Shown: positions 46,278-55,126 of the stretch, in pieces | Numbering within the stretch: position 1 is the first letter of the stretch | Layout: each line of letters starts with the position of its first letter | Assembly (NCBI RefSeq): GCF_004114955.1 | Contig: NZ_CP030053.1 | Location: forward strand, 1,798,001 to 1,862,000 | Direction of reading: 5' to 3' | Length of the DNA stretch: 64,000 bases | Source of the DNA: Bradyrhizobium guangzhouense | GTDB taxonomy: Bacteria; Pseudomonadota; Alphaproteobacteria; Rhizobiales; Xanthobacteraceae | Program-made: the position numbers and the translations under genes | Notes under the pieces: generated by a model | Told to the model about the DNA's origin: nothing | The model's input: only the letters and a program-made list of their open reading frames with translations | Databases searched by the model: none

Positions 46278-46982
46278 TCAGCGAAGCTCCGCGCGGCGCT
46301 CGGTCATCGGCAGCACGATCACCTTGGTGCCGACGTTGACGCGGGAGTAGAGGTCGGAGACGTCGTCATTGGTCAGGCGGATGCAGCCGGAGGAGACGTG
46401 CTTGCCGATCGTGTCGGGGGCGTTGGTGCCGTGGATGCGGTAGACGGTGCCGCCCAGATACATGGCGCGGGCCCCCAACGGGTTGCCGGGGCCGCCGGCC
46501 ATGTGGCGCGGCAGATAAGGCTGGCGCTGGATCATTTCCGGCGGCGGCGTCCAGTCCGGCCACTCCGCCTTCTTGGTCACCGATTGCGTGCCGGACCAGG
46601 TGAAGCCGTCGCGGCCGACGCCGATGCCGTAGCGGATGGCCTGGCCATTGCCGAGCACGTAATAGAGATACGTGTTCGGCGTATCGATGATGATGGTGCC
46701 CGGCGCTTCGCGCGTCGCATACGAAACGGTCTGGCGCCGGAAGCGGGCCGGCGTCTCGACGGCGTCCTGATCCTCCGATGGTGCGGCCTGATAGGTCGGC
46801 GCAGAATAGGGCTGGTAAGGCTCAACCGGCTGCGGCGCAGTCATCATCGGCAGCGGCTGGAAGAACGGGAAGAGCTGCACGGGCGCGGCTTTGGCCGGGC
46901 CGGCAAACGCGATCGCGGTCACAGCCACTGCACTGACGGCAACGGCGCGCGAATAGGTCTTGAACGTGTCCAGATTGAACAT
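46278..46982 (-). CDS. L,D-transpeptidase (YkuD/ErfK family), canonical motif
   Basis: This 234-residue periplasmic enzyme has an N-terminal signal segment (AVAVSAVAVTAIAFAGP, then AKA) and a Pro-rich linker. The YkuD domain shows VYRIHGTNAPDTIGKHVSSG, then CIRLTNDDVSDLY: catalytic Cys with the canonical Arg two residues later. The domain is closely similar to that of the protein encoded at 2566-3747, whose motif has Gly in place of Arg. AGGGG lies upstream of the ATG. Confidence 0.92.
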   Translation of the reverse strand: MFNLDTFKTYSRAVAVSAVAVTAIAFAGPAKAAPVQLFPFFQPLPMMTAPQPVEPYQPYSAPTYQAAPSEDQDAVETPARFRRQTVSYATREAPGTIIIDTPNTYLYYVLGNGQAIRYGIGVGRDGFTWSGTQSVTKKAEWPDWTPPPEMIQRQPYLPRHMAGGPGNPLGARAMYLGGTVYRIHGTNAPDTIGKHVSSGCIRLTNDDVSDLYSRVNVGTKVIVLPMTERRAELR

Positions 46983-47258
46983 TGGTCGCCCCTGTTTGCG
47001 TGGTGTTTCTTAGGTCCACCCCGGCACCGTTGCGGTGCTCCGTTGCTTAAACGACTAACGGAAACAAGTTTCGGGACGTTTGCGCGGAAAACCGAAAACG
47101 GTTTCATCGCGGCAAGGATTGTTTCATGACAGTTTCGTGGCCGTGCAGGTTCGTTAACGAACAAAACACTGCGCCGACACTTCTGTGACGTCACACGCCT
47201 GAAATATCCGTGGTTGATGGTCCTCAGCCGAGAATCATCAAACTCTCGGGATTCCCCC

Positions 47259-48311
47259 ATGCGGGTATTAATCGCGACTGACGCCTGGCATCCGCAGGTC
47301 AACGGTGTGGTCCGCACCCTGACCTCGCTGGCTGCCGCCGCCAAGGCCCTCGATGTCGAGATCGACTTCCTGACGCCCGACGGATTCAGGTCCTGGCCGC
47401 TGCCGACCTATCCGGGCATTCGCATCGCGCTGCCGAGCGCGAAAGAGATCGCGCGGCGGATCGAGAGATGCGCGCCGGAAGCGCTGCACATCGCGACTGA
47501 AGGGCCGATCGGCTGGGCCGCGCGGGCCTATTGCCGCCGCAACCACCTCGCCTTCACGACGTCCTACACCACGCGGTTTCCGGAATATGTTTCGGTGCGA
47601 ACCGGCATCCCCGACGCGGTCGGTTATGCCGTGCTGCGTCACTTCCACGATGCCGCCGCCATGACCATGGTGGCGACGCCGTCGCTGCGGCAGGAGCTCG
47701 CAGGCCGTGGCTTCAAGCGGCTCGGCTTCTGGGGGCGCGGCGTCAACACCGAGCTGTTCCATCCCGATTCTCCGGCCGCGCTCGATCTGCCGCGACCGAT
47801 CTTCATGACCATGGGCCGCGTTGCGGTGGAGAAGAATCTCGAGTCGTTCCTCTCGCTCGATCTGCCCGGCACCAAGGTCGTCGTCGGCGACGGCCCGCAG
47901 AAGGCCGCGCTGGAGAAGAAATATCCTGACGTGGTCTTCCTCGGCGAGAAGAAGGGCGCGGATCTCACCGCCCATCTCGCCGCCGCCGACGTCTTCGTGT
48001 TCCCGAGCCTGACCGATACGTTCGGCGTGGTGCAGCTCGAGGCGCTCGCCTGCGGCACGCCGGTTGCGGCGTTTCCGGTGACGGGACCGAAGGACGTCAT
48101 CGCCGATCATCCGGTCGGCGCGATCGACCAGGATCTGCGCGCCGCGTGCCTGCGCGCGCTCACCATGTCGCGCGAGACCTGCCGCCACTTCGCGCTGGAG
48201 CGCTCCTGGGAGAACAGCGCGCGTCAGTTCGTCGGAAACCTCACGTCACTTCAGCCCAGCCGCGCCTTGCGCGCTTCGCCTCGCATGGCGCAGCGGCCGG
48301 TGCGCGGTTGA
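47259..48311 (+). CDS. Glycosyltransferase family 1/4-type (alpha-mannosyl/glycolipid type)
   Basis: This 350-residue GT-B enzyme has MRVLIATDAWHPQVNGVVRT, the acceptor-domain start typical of SqdX/MgtA-like and GDP-mannose-dependent lipid glycosyltransferases. Donor-site features are MGRVAVEKNLES, VVVGDGPQKAALE and the E-x7-E motif region PSLTDTFGVVQLEALACGTP. It is cytosolic or membrane-associated. An earlier in-frame ATG (47214) adds no conserved sequence. The downstream pmtA gene suggests a lipid acceptor, by inference. Confidence 0.85.
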   Translation: MRVLIATDAWHPQVNGVVRTLTSLAAAAKALDVEIDFLTPDGFRSWPLPTYPGIRIALPSAKEIARRIERCAPEALHIATEGPIGWAARAYCRRNHLAFTTSYTTRFPEYVSVRTGIPDAVGYAVLRHFHDAAAMTMVATPSLRQELAGRGFKRLGFWGRGVNTELFHPDSPAALDLPRPIFMTMGRVAVEKNLESFLSLDLPGTKVVVGDGPQKAALEKKYPDVVFLGEKKGADLTAHLAAADVFVFPSLTDTFGVVQLEALACGTPVAAFPVTGPKDVIADHPVGAIDQDLRAACLRALTMSRETCRHFALERSWENSARQFVGNLTSLQPSRALRASPRMAQRPVRG

Positions 48312-48343
48312 TCATACTTTGACCCACAGCGAGAACCTCATCG

Positions 48344-49033
48344 ATGGCTAAGATCATGAACCTTGACGGCACCCAGCAGCTCGACCTCACCCGTGGCTCG
48401 GTCGAGCAGGCCTATGATCGCTGGGCGCCCGTTTACGATCTCGTGTTCGGCGGTGTGTTTGCCAAGGGCCGCCAGGCCGCGATCGCGGCGACCAACAAGA
48501 TCGGTGGCCGCGTGCTCGAAGTCGGCGTCGGCACCGGCATCTCGCTGCCGCTCTATGCCCCGAACCTGCGCATCTTCGGCACCGACATTTCGGACGCGAT
48601 GCTCGACAAGGCCCGCCGCCGCGTCAGCGAGGGCAACCTCAAGAACGTCGAGGGCCTCGCGGTGATGGACGCCGAGAAGCTCGAATTCCCCGACAATTCC
48701 TTCGACGTCGTGATGGCGCAGTATGTCGTCACCGCCGTGCCGAATCCGGAGAAGGCGCTCGACGAATTCGCCCGCGTGCTGCGTCCGGGCGGCGAGCTGA
48801 TCATCCTCACCCGCGTCAGCGCCGACACCGGCATGCGCCGTTTCATCGAGCAGAAGCTGCAGCCGGTGGTGCGTCCGCTCGGCTTCCGTACCGCCGAGTT
48901 CGCCTGGTCGCGTTATGCCAAATGGCTCGCCGGCGCCAAGGGCATGGAGCTCGCCGAGCGCCGCCTGATTCCGCCGCTCGGTCATTTCTCGCTGGTGCGC
49001 TTCCGCAAGGTCGACATCGCCAAGGCGGCCTGA
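48344..49033 (+). CDS. pmtA: Phosphatidylethanolamine N-methyltransferase (Rhodobacter-type PmtA)
   Basis: This 229-residue SAM-dependent methyltransferase methylates PE stepwise to phosphatidylcholine at the membrane surface. SVEQAYDRWAPVYDLVFGG and the SAM loop VLEVGVGTGISLPLY match Rhodobacter-type PmtA; GTDISDAMLDKARRRV and VLRPGGELIILTRV follow. It begins 32 bp after the glycosyltransferase stop, so the two may be co-transcribed. Bradyrhizobium is known to hold several Pmt isoforms, of which this is one candidate. Confidence 0.88.
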   Translation: MAKIMNLDGTQQLDLTRGSVEQAYDRWAPVYDLVFGGVFAKGRQAAIAATNKIGGRVLEVGVGTGISLPLYAPNLRIFGTDISDAMLDKARRRVSEGNLKNVEGLAVMDAEKLEFPDNSFDVVMAQYVVTAVPNPEKALDEFARVLRPGGELIILTRVSADTGMRRFIEQKLQPVVRPLGFRTAEFAWSRYAKWLAGAKGMELAERRLIPPLGHFSLVRFRKVDIAKAA

Positions 49034-49186
49034 GAGGGCCGGGAAGAGCGGCGGCTCGTTCCGTCGCTCACGCGTTCGCATGCGTCACCGCGTCGCTGCA
49101 CATCGTCACATGACAAAATGATGATGTCACACGCCGTACATCGAATCTCTGTAAATCCTGAACCCGAAAGCATTTTGGGGGAGAGC

Positions 49187-49846
49187 ATGATCAAGAACTA
49201 CCTCGAGCAGCTGCGGATCCAGCGCTGGGACGACCATCGCTACTATCACCACAGCCGCATCAATCAGAGCCTGCACTTCCTCAGCGCGCTGAGCTTCCTG
49301 TTTGCTTATGTCTGGCTGTTCGTCGATCCCATGATCTCGGCGCTGGTCGGCTGGCTGGTCTCGATGACCTCGCGCCAGGCGGGTCATTTCTTCTTCGAGC
49401 CGCACACCTACGACCACATCAACCAGGCGACGCACGAGTACAAGGAAGAGATCAAGGTCGGCTACAACCTTCAGCGCAAGGTGGTGCTGATGGCGATCTG
49501 GGCGCTGTCGCCGCTGGTGCTGTTCGCCGATCCGACGCTGTTCGGCCTGTTCACGCCCTGGGCGAATGCGACCGACTTCGTGCGGCAGGTTGCCAAGATC
49601 TGGCTGGCGGTCGGCGGCGGCGGTCTCCTGTTCCGCACCGTGCACCTGTTCTTCATCCGCGACGTCGAGACCGGCCTCGTCTGGATGACCAAGATCCTGA
49701 CCGATCCGTTCCATGACCTGATGCTCTATCGTAGCGCGCCGCTCGCCCTGATGCGCGGCGAGCTGATGGATCCCGGCCTGCACCTCAACCCCGAGCACAC
49801 GCTGGGCCTCATCTCCGAGCCCGTGCTCGAAGAGCAGCACGCCTGA
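49187..49846 (+). CDS. Mpo1/DUF962-like histidine-rich membrane protein
   Basis: This 219-residue protein has about four helices. The segment YYHHSRINQSLHFLSALSFL and the later SRQAGHFFFEPHTYDHIN recall the His pattern of DUF962/Mpo1 2-hydroxy fatty acid dioxygenases (His...Asn...His and Gly-His...Phe-Glu). If true it would be a membrane iron enzyme acting on long-chain lipids. The recognition is moderate, since the rest of the protein is longer than usual. GGGGGAGAG lies before the ATG. Confidence 0.6.
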   Translation: MIKNYLEQLRIQRWDDHRYYHHSRINQSLHFLSALSFLFAYVWLFVDPMISALVGWLVSMTSRQAGHFFFEPHTYDHINQATHEYKEEIKVGYNLQRKVVLMAIWALSPLVLFADPTLFGLFTPWANATDFVRQVAKIWLAVGGGGLLFRTVHLFFIRDVETGLVWMTKILTDPFHDLMLYRSAPLALMRGELMDPGLHLNPEHTLGLISEPVLEEQHA

Positions 49847-49973
49847 GCGCGCTGGTCTCACACGACACTCCGATGTTTGATGGTTACGTCATGCCCGGCC
49901 TTGCGCCGGGCATCCACGTCTTGGGGGCTCTCTGCGAGTCGGCTTGGCGCCGCGGCGAGGGCTCTATCGATCC

Positions 49974-50057
49974 GTCATTGCGAGGAGCGCAGCGACGAAG
50001 CAATCCAGAGTCCCTCCGCAGAAGGATTCTGGATTGCTTCGCTTCGCTCGCAATGAC
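49974..50057. repeat. Palindromic intergenic repeat, family C (copy 2)
   Basis: This 84-bp element begins GTCATTGCGAGGAGCGCAGC and ends TCGCTCGCAATGAC. Inner arms GAAGCAATCCAGA and TCTGGATTGCTTC are preserved. It ends 11 bp before the aminotransferase stop. The upstream 49860-49973 stretch shows no gene. Confidence 0.8.
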
Positions 50058-50067
50058 GGAGAAGACC

Positions 50068-51732
50068 TCAGCGCCCAAAGCGCTTGGCCAGCATCTCCTT
50101 CAAAATCTGCCGCTTGATGTCCTTGTTGGTGAGCGCGCCGTCGTGCCACCAGAAGCCATCGGCCTTCATCTTCTCGGCGGCGCGGACGAAGCGGTCGGCG
50201 ACTTCACTGAAGTCGGCGTCGGTGTAGTTGAGGCTGAAAATCAGCCGGCCGGTGCCGACCCAGCTCAGCGCCAGGCCCTCGGCGCGCAGGTAGTATTGCA
50301 GCATCCAATTGTAGCGCGACGGGGTGTTGTATTTCACCGTCCAGATCGACGAGAAGTTGGCGAACTGCACCGGCAGCTTGGCATCGCTCATCATCTTGTT
50401 GAGCTTTTGGACGCGGCCGTTCCAGGTCGCATCCAGGCCGTCATAGATCGCGCGGAAGTTCGGGCTGGCGAGCCGGCTCAGGAACTCGTCCATCGCCGTC
50501 ATGACGTAAGGGTGCGAGTTGAAGGTGCCGCGGGCGAAGCAGATGTCGGCGGGGCGATCGTCGCGGAAGCGGCGCATCAATTCGCGTTTGCCGCAGACCA
50601 CGCCGACCGGCAGGCCGCCGGCGAGGCTCTTGCCGTAGGTCACCATGTCGGCCTTGACGCCGAAATATTCCTGGGCGCCGCCCGCGGCGAGACGGAAGCC
50701 GACGAAGACCTCGTCGAAGATCAACACGATGCCGCGCTGGTCGCAGATCTCGCGCAGCTTCCTGAGCCATTCGGTATAGGCGGTGCGATCGAAATTGCCG
50801 CCGCGCGAGGAATCGACCAGCGAGGAATCGCCGGGCGCGTTGGCGTTCGGATGCAGGCCCTGCAGCGGATTGACCAGCACGCAGGCGATGTCCTTGCGCG
50901 TCTTCAGCACATGCAGGGTCTTCTCCGACATTTCGGAGAGCGTGTAGGTCTCGTGCGCAGGGATCGGATTGCCGACGCCGGGCTGCACGTCGCCCCACCA
51001 GCCGTGATAGGCGCCGGCGAAACGAACCAGGTGCGTGCGCCTGGTGTGGTAGCGCGCAAGGCGCACCGCCTGCATCACGGCTTCCGTGCCGGACATGTGG
51101 AACGAGACCTCGTCGAGGCCCGAGATCTGGCAGAGCCGCTGCACGTTCTCGAGGATGACGGGATGGTAGGGACCGAGCACCGGGCCGAGCGCATGCGCCC
51201 GCTTCTCGGAACCCTCGATGCATTCCTTGTAGAAATCGTTGCCGAAGATGTTGACGCCGTAGGACCCCGTGAGGTCGTAGGAGGTGTTGCCGTCGACATC
51301 GGTGACGGTGACGCCGCTGGACGATTCCATGAAGGTCGACGTGCCCAGGTGCTCGCGGACGAGGCGCGAGAACTGGAACGGCACGCGGTAGCTTTCGGTG
51401 AAGTTGAGGTCCGAAATAGTCTCCGCCGCCTCCTTCGTCATGGCGCGGCCCTTGGGGTAGCGATCCGCGTAGAGGCGCGCGAGGCGGAAGAAGGCGTCCT
51501 TGCGCTGTGTCACCACGTTTGCGGGCGCGCCGTCGCAGCCGAAATACTTGTCACCTTCGAACTCGTAGAACGGCAGCAGCTTTGCCACGCGGCGCGACAT
51601 CTTGGAGTGCCCGGCGAGCGAGCGATGCTTGGCGCGGGACAATTCGACCCGCGCCTTGATCTTCGGAAGGACGGCGGCAGCAGACGCTGCGGCGGCCACG
51701 GACATCGAGAGAATCGGGAGTGTCGTTTCCAT
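50068..51732 (-). CDS. Class III PLP-dependent aminotransferase
   Basis: This 554-residue enzyme is of the ornithine-aminotransferase/glutamate-semialdehyde-aminomutase fold, with an about 120-residue N-terminal extension unlike the usual family. The PLP pocket reads MSGTEAVMQA, FAGAYHGWWG, LIFDEVFVGF and MVTYGKSLAGGLPVG (Schiff-base Lys). Substrates in the family range from amino acids to aldehyde head groups, and this one is unknown. It lies between pmtA and psd and is divergent from psd with only 35 bp between starts. Confidence 0.85.
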   Translation of the reverse strand: METTLPILSMSVAAAASAAAVLPKIKARVELSRAKHRSLAGHSKMSRRVAKLLPFYEFEGDKYFGCDGAPANVVTQRKDAFFRLARLYADRYPKGRAMTKEAAETISDLNFTESYRVPFQFSRLVREHLGTSTFMESSSGVTVTDVDGNTSYDLTGSYGVNIFGNDFYKECIEGSEKRAHALGPVLGPYHPVILENVQRLCQISGLDEVSFHMSGTEAVMQAVRLARYHTRRTHLVRFAGAYHGWWGDVQPGVGNPIPAHETYTLSEMSEKTLHVLKTRKDIACVLVNPLQGLHPNANAPGDSSLVDSSRGGNFDRTAYTEWLRKLREICDQRGIVLIFDEVFVGFRLAAGGAQEYFGVKADMVTYGKSLAGGLPVGVVCGKRELMRRFRDDRPADICFARGTFNSHPYVMTAMDEFLSRLASPNFRAIYDGLDATWNGRVQKLNKMMSDAKLPVQFANFSSIWTVKYNTPSRYNWMLQYYLRAEGLALSWVGTGRLIFSLNYTDADFSEVADRFVRAAEKMKADGFWWHDGALTNKDIKRQILKEMLAKRFGR

Positions 51733-51767
51733 GACAACAAGCGCTAATACCGTGAGCTGACAGATTC

Positions 51768-52631
51768 ATGACAGTCAAAGCCCTCATCGCCTCTTTCACC
51801 CAGCAGGAAGATCTCAACTTCCTGCTGACCAACCGCATTCCCCGCGCGGCGTTGACGCGCTTCATGGGCTGGTTCTCCAAGATCAGGAATCCGCTGGTGC
51901 GGGATTTTTCGATCGCGCTGTGGAAGCTGTTCTCCGACCTCGATCTGTCGGAGGCGCGCAAGACCCATTTCACCAGCCTGCACGACTGCTTCACCCGCGA
52001 GCTGAAGCCGGGCCTGCGTCCCTTCGATCCGGATCCTTCCGTCGTCGCCAGCCCCTCCGACGGCATCGTCGGCGCTCATGGCCGGATCGCCGACACCGAG
52101 CTGTTCCAGGTCAAAGGCGCGCCCTATTCGCTGCTCGACCTGCTTGGCGATCCCGCGCTGGTCGAGCAGCACCGCAACGGCAGCTTCGTCACGCTACGGC
52201 TGACTTCGAGCATGTATCACCGTTTCCACGCGCCGTATGACGCGCATATCGAGCGCGTGACGCTGATCCATGGCGACGTCTGGAACGTCAACCCGATCGC
52301 CTTGAAACGGGTCGAGCGGCTGTTCTGCAAGAACGAGCGCGCGGTGATCCGCACGCATTTGTCGACGGGCGAGGCGGTGACCCTGGTGCCCGTGGCGGCG
52401 ATCCTGGTTGCCAGCATCCGCTTGCACTTCCTCGACATGGTGCTCAACGCCCAGACCAGGGGACCGGTCAATTTCCCCTGCGATGTCGTCGTCACCAAGG
52501 GCCAGGAGCTCGGCTGGTTCGAGCACGGCTCGACCATCATCATCCTCGCGCCCGGAGACTTTTCATTCTGCGACGGTATCGCGGAAGGGACGCGGATCCG
52601 CGCGGGTCAGGCCTTGCTGCGGCGGACCTAG
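51768..52631 (+). CDS. psd: Phosphatidylserine decarboxylase (E. coli type)
   Basis: This 287-residue proenzyme makes PE from PS. The central blocks are VVASPSDGIVGAHGRI, LRLTSSMYHRFHAPYDAHIE and FCKNERAVIRTH. The self-cleavage and pyruvoyl site is HGST near residue 255 in WFEHGSTIIIL. The protein lacks an obvious signal and should sit at the inner membrane. It supplies the substrate for PmtA at 48344. Rhizobia usually hold a shorter Psd near pss; this longer type without pss nearby may be a second enzyme. Confidence 0.92.
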   Translation: MTVKALIASFTQQEDLNFLLTNRIPRAALTRFMGWFSKIRNPLVRDFSIALWKLFSDLDLSEARKTHFTSLHDCFTRELKPGLRPFDPDPSVVASPSDGIVGAHGRIADTELFQVKGAPYSLLDLLGDPALVEQHRNGSFVTLRLTSSMYHRFHAPYDAHIERVTLIHGDVWNVNPIALKRVERLFCKNERAVIRTHLSTGEAVTLVPVAAILVASIRLHFLDMVLNAQTRGPVNFPCDVVVTKGQELGWFEHGSTIIILAPGDFSFCDGIAEGTRIRAGQALLRRT

Positions 52632-52700
52632 TCTTCATTCCGCCGCGTCGGGCGCTTATATCGTTCGCGGGGACGAATGGTCGGCACGGCAGGATTGGTG

Positions 52701-53264
52701 ATGGCGCGGGCGCCGGTGATGGCGGCGGGTGGGATTGTGCTGCGGCGTGGCGCGCCGCCGCTGGTTGCCATCGTGCGCCAGCGCAAGCGCAATGAATGGG
52801 TGCTGCCCAAGGGCAAGCTCGACGACGGCGAGACGCCGAAACAGGCCGCGCATCGCGAGGTGCTGGAGGAGACCGGCCACGAGGTCGCCATCCAGGAGTT
52901 CTTGGGCACGCTGGTCTATCAGTCCGGCGGCCGCTCCAAGGTCGTGCATTTCTGGCGGATGGAGGCCGAGGGCGGCCAGGTCCGGGAGTTGATGAACGAC
53001 ATCAAGGCGGTCGATTGGTTGCCGCTGGACGACGCGCTCGCGCGCCTGTCGCGCGAATATGAGCGCGCCTTCCTCACCCAGGTCGGCCCGATCGCGATCG
53101 CCGCGGCGGGGCTTGCTTCGCCGCTCGAGCCGGAGCCGACGCTGGCCACCGGCGAGATCGATGCCGCCTTGCAGACGCTGACACCGGTCGAGGCCGCCTC
53201 CGTCGACGAACTGCGGCATGGCCTGTTGCAGAAGGTGCGAGCGTGGTTGCGCGGCGAGGCGTGA
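52701..53264 (+). CDS. Nudix hydrolase
   Basis: This 187-residue protein (an extra eight residues if started at 52677) has the full Nudix box, from GKLDDGETPKQAAHREVLEE to the following TGHEV (G-x5-E-x7-R-E-U-x-E-E-x-G-U). The flanks WVLPKGK and VVHFWRMEAEGG resemble diadenosine-polyphosphate or phosphohistidine-type members. The AGGA before 52701 is better spaced than the site before 52677. Substrate is unknown. Confidence 0.88.
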   Translation: MARAPVMAAGGIVLRRGAPPLVAIVRQRKRNEWVLPKGKLDDGETPKQAAHREVLEETGHEVAIQEFLGTLVYQSGGRSKVVHFWRMEAEGGQVRELMNDIKAVDWLPLDDALARLSREYERAFLTQVGPIAIAAAGLASPLEPEPTLATGEIDAALQTLTPVEAASVDELRHGLLQKVRAWLRGEA

Positions 53265-53290
53265 GGTTTCTGCTCGGCTCTCTCCACGCC

Positions 53291-53375
53291 GTCATTGCGA
53301 GGAGCTCTTGCGACGAAGCAATCCAGAATCTCTCCGCGGAGGGACTCTGGATTGCTTCGCTGCGCTCGCAATGAC
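53291..53375. repeat. Palindromic intergenic repeat, family C (copy 3)
   Basis: This 85-bp element has ends GTCATTGCGAGGAGC and GCGCTCGCAATGAC, with arms GAAGCAATCCAGA / TCTGGATTGCTTC. It lies between the convergent Nudix and FecR-domain genes and probably shapes both transcript ends. Confidence 0.82.
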
Positions 53376-53398
53376 GGGAGGGAGCGGAGTCTTCCAAC

Positions 53399-54868
53399 CT
53401 ACCGCTTCTTCTTTTCCTTCGGCGGCGGAGCCAGCGCGGGTCTGCGTGGCGCGGTGGGGCGTTGTGCGCCAGGTAGGCGCTGTTGGAAGCCGGGCTGGCG
53501 CGGTGCGGCGCCTTGTTGCGGCTGGACTGTCGGCAGCGTGCCGGGCTGCAACCCGGTGCGCGGCGGCTGCGGTTGCGGCGTCGCGCCCGGCTGAGGCGTG
53601 ACCGCTCCCGGCCGCTGCGGAGATTGTCCGCCACGCGGTGGCTGCGTCGGCGGCGCGCCGCTCGGCTGCGTGCCTTGTCCGGTGCGCGGCTGGGCGGTTG
53701 GCTGAGCCGTGCCTTGCTGGCGGGGTTGTTGCTGACCTTGGCCCGCGCGCGGCGCACCCGGCTGTGTCGCTCCGCCTTGTCCTTGTCCTTGCCCTTGCCG
53801 CTGTGGCTTCTGCGTGCCCGGTTGCGTGCCCTGACGGTTCGGCGCTCCCGGCTGCTGCTGTTGACCCGGACGGTTGTTCTGGCCGGGTTGACCAGGCTGG
53901 CCATTCGGCCGCTGCTGTTGCTGGGTCGGCGCCGGATTCGGCCGCAATTGCTGCTGCTGCGGCGGCAGGGCCGGTCGCGGAATGCGACTGACTGCAGTCG
54001 GATTGGCGCGACGGAAGTCGCGTTGCTCGGTAACGATCTGCCGTCCCGCGGTCTGTGCGGCGTGGACCTGGCTGACGAAGCCGCGGTCGCGCGCGATCTG
54101 CTGCGGCGGAATCGTGATCGGCACCGCGGCGAAGCGCATGCCGCCCGGGCCGGCCGCGCCCGGCCGAATCGCAAAGCCGCTCGAGGCTTGCGTCAGCGCG
54201 CCGAGCCGCGTGCCGCTGGCGCGGTCGTTGACGTCGATATGGCCGACCCGGCCGTCGGCGTCGGGATAGAGTTTGATGTTGACGTTGTTCGCCGTGTTTG
54301 CGGTCGCGTTCTCGGGCACGTCGACGACACCGGTGGTGCCGCGGATGCCGAGCGTTGCGGTCGGCGTTGCGATCTTCATGTCGCCGGTCTTGGCCACCGC
54401 GGCCGCGACGAAGGCGACCGTGCCCTTGCCGATGTCGAAAATGGCCGAATTCTGCTTGCCGCCGTCCTCATAGACGTAGTTGTCGATGGTGATCTTGGCG
54501 CTGGCCGAGAGATTGAACGTGGTGGCGTCGTTGAAGGTGATGCCGAGCGAGGAGTTCGAGGATGTCTGCACGATATCGTTGAGATAGATGTCGTCGCGCA
54601 CCTTCAGCGGATAGGAGTTCTTGTCGCGGATCACGGTCGCGATTCCCGTCACGGTCGCGACGTTGCCGATGGGCTCGACCGTGGCGGACTGCGCATCCGC
54701 CGCGGGCGCTGGCGAAGCCGCTGGCGTCGGCGAAGGAGCGGGCGAGGGTTGTGCCTGCGGCTGCGCTTGCGCAAGCTCGATCGCGTCGGACGCACATGCA
54801 TTGTCCGCGCCAGCCAGCGGCAGCGCCAGCAGCGGCAAAGCAAACATGACGCGGCGCCAAGCCACCAT
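53399..54868 (-). CDS. Exported FecR-domain protein with Pro/Gln-rich C-terminus
   Basis: This is an about 489-residue protein. The first 30 residues are a signal peptide (MFALPLLALPLAGAD), followed by an acidic Pro/Ala/Gln segment. The FecR domain lies at about residues 90-230 (GIATVIRDKNSYPLKVRDDI, LGITFNDATTFNL and GDMKIATPTATLGIRGTTG). About 230 residues of nearly pure Pro, Gln, Gly, Arg and Thr follow, ending in PPPKEKKKR. The start is uncertain (54868 or 54847), since neither ATG has a clear ribosome site. The fold may bind surface polymers; function is unknown. Confidence 0.8.
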   Translation of the reverse strand: MVAWRRVMFALPLLALPLAGADNACASDAIELAQAQPQAQPSPAPSPTPAASPAPAADAQSATVEPIGNVATVTGIATVIRDKNSYPLKVRDDIYLNDIVQTSSNSSLGITFNDATTFNLSASAKITIDNYVYEDGGKQNSAIFDIGKGTVAFVAAAVAKTGDMKIATPTATLGIRGTTGVVDVPENATANTANNVNIKLYPDADGRVGHIDVNDRASGTRLGALTQASSGFAIRPGAAGPGGMRFAAVPITIPPQQIARDRGFVSQVHAAQTAGRQIVTEQRDFRRANPTAVSRIPRPALPPQQQQLRPNPAPTQQQQRPNGQPGQPGQNNRPGQQQQPGAPNRQGTQPGTQKPQRQGQGQGQGGATQPGAPRAGQGQQQPRQQGTAQPTAQPRTGQGTQPSGAPPTQPPRGGQSPQRPGAVTPQPGATPQPQPPRTGLQPGTLPTVQPQQGAAPRQPGFQQRLPGAQRPTAPRRPALAPPPKEKKKR

Positions 54869-54980
54869 CAAAGCCACATTGAGGTCCCGGTGAGAACGCG
54901 AGGCGAGATCGGTCGATTTCAGCCTGAGGTGGCTGAATGGCGGATGAACATCTGTTGCATGGAAACGGTGAACGTTCAAA

Positions 54981-55009
54981 CGCCACGTCCCCAAGACAGG
55001 GACGTGGCG
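54981..55009 (-). terminator. Hairpin, possible terminator downstream of the DUF2147 gene
   Basis: CGCCACGTCCC and GGGACGTGGCG form a perfect 11-bp stem with a 7-base loop. On the minus strand a short TTT follows. It lies between the DUF2147 gene stop (with a palindromic repeat first) and the FecR gene start. It could also act as a 5' leader hairpin of the latter. Confidence 0.5.
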
Positions 55010-55023
55010 CCGCCTTCTTGCTC

Positions 55024-55116
55024 GTCATTCCGGGGCGCGACGAAGTCGCGAGCCCGGAATCCCGAAATTGTGGCACGAGATCCCGGGTTCGATGCTGCGC
55101 ATCGCCCCGGGATGAC
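55024..55116. repeat. Palindromic intergenic repeat, family B (copy 4)
   Basis: This 93-bp element begins GTCATTCCGGGGCGCGACGA and ends CATCGCCCCGGGATGAC. Its left half is identical over 30 bp or more to the copy at 405 (CGACGAAGTCGCGAGCCC). It lies 10 bp from the DUF2147 gene stop. Confidence 0.82.
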
Positions 55117-55126
55117 ACCTTCGGTG

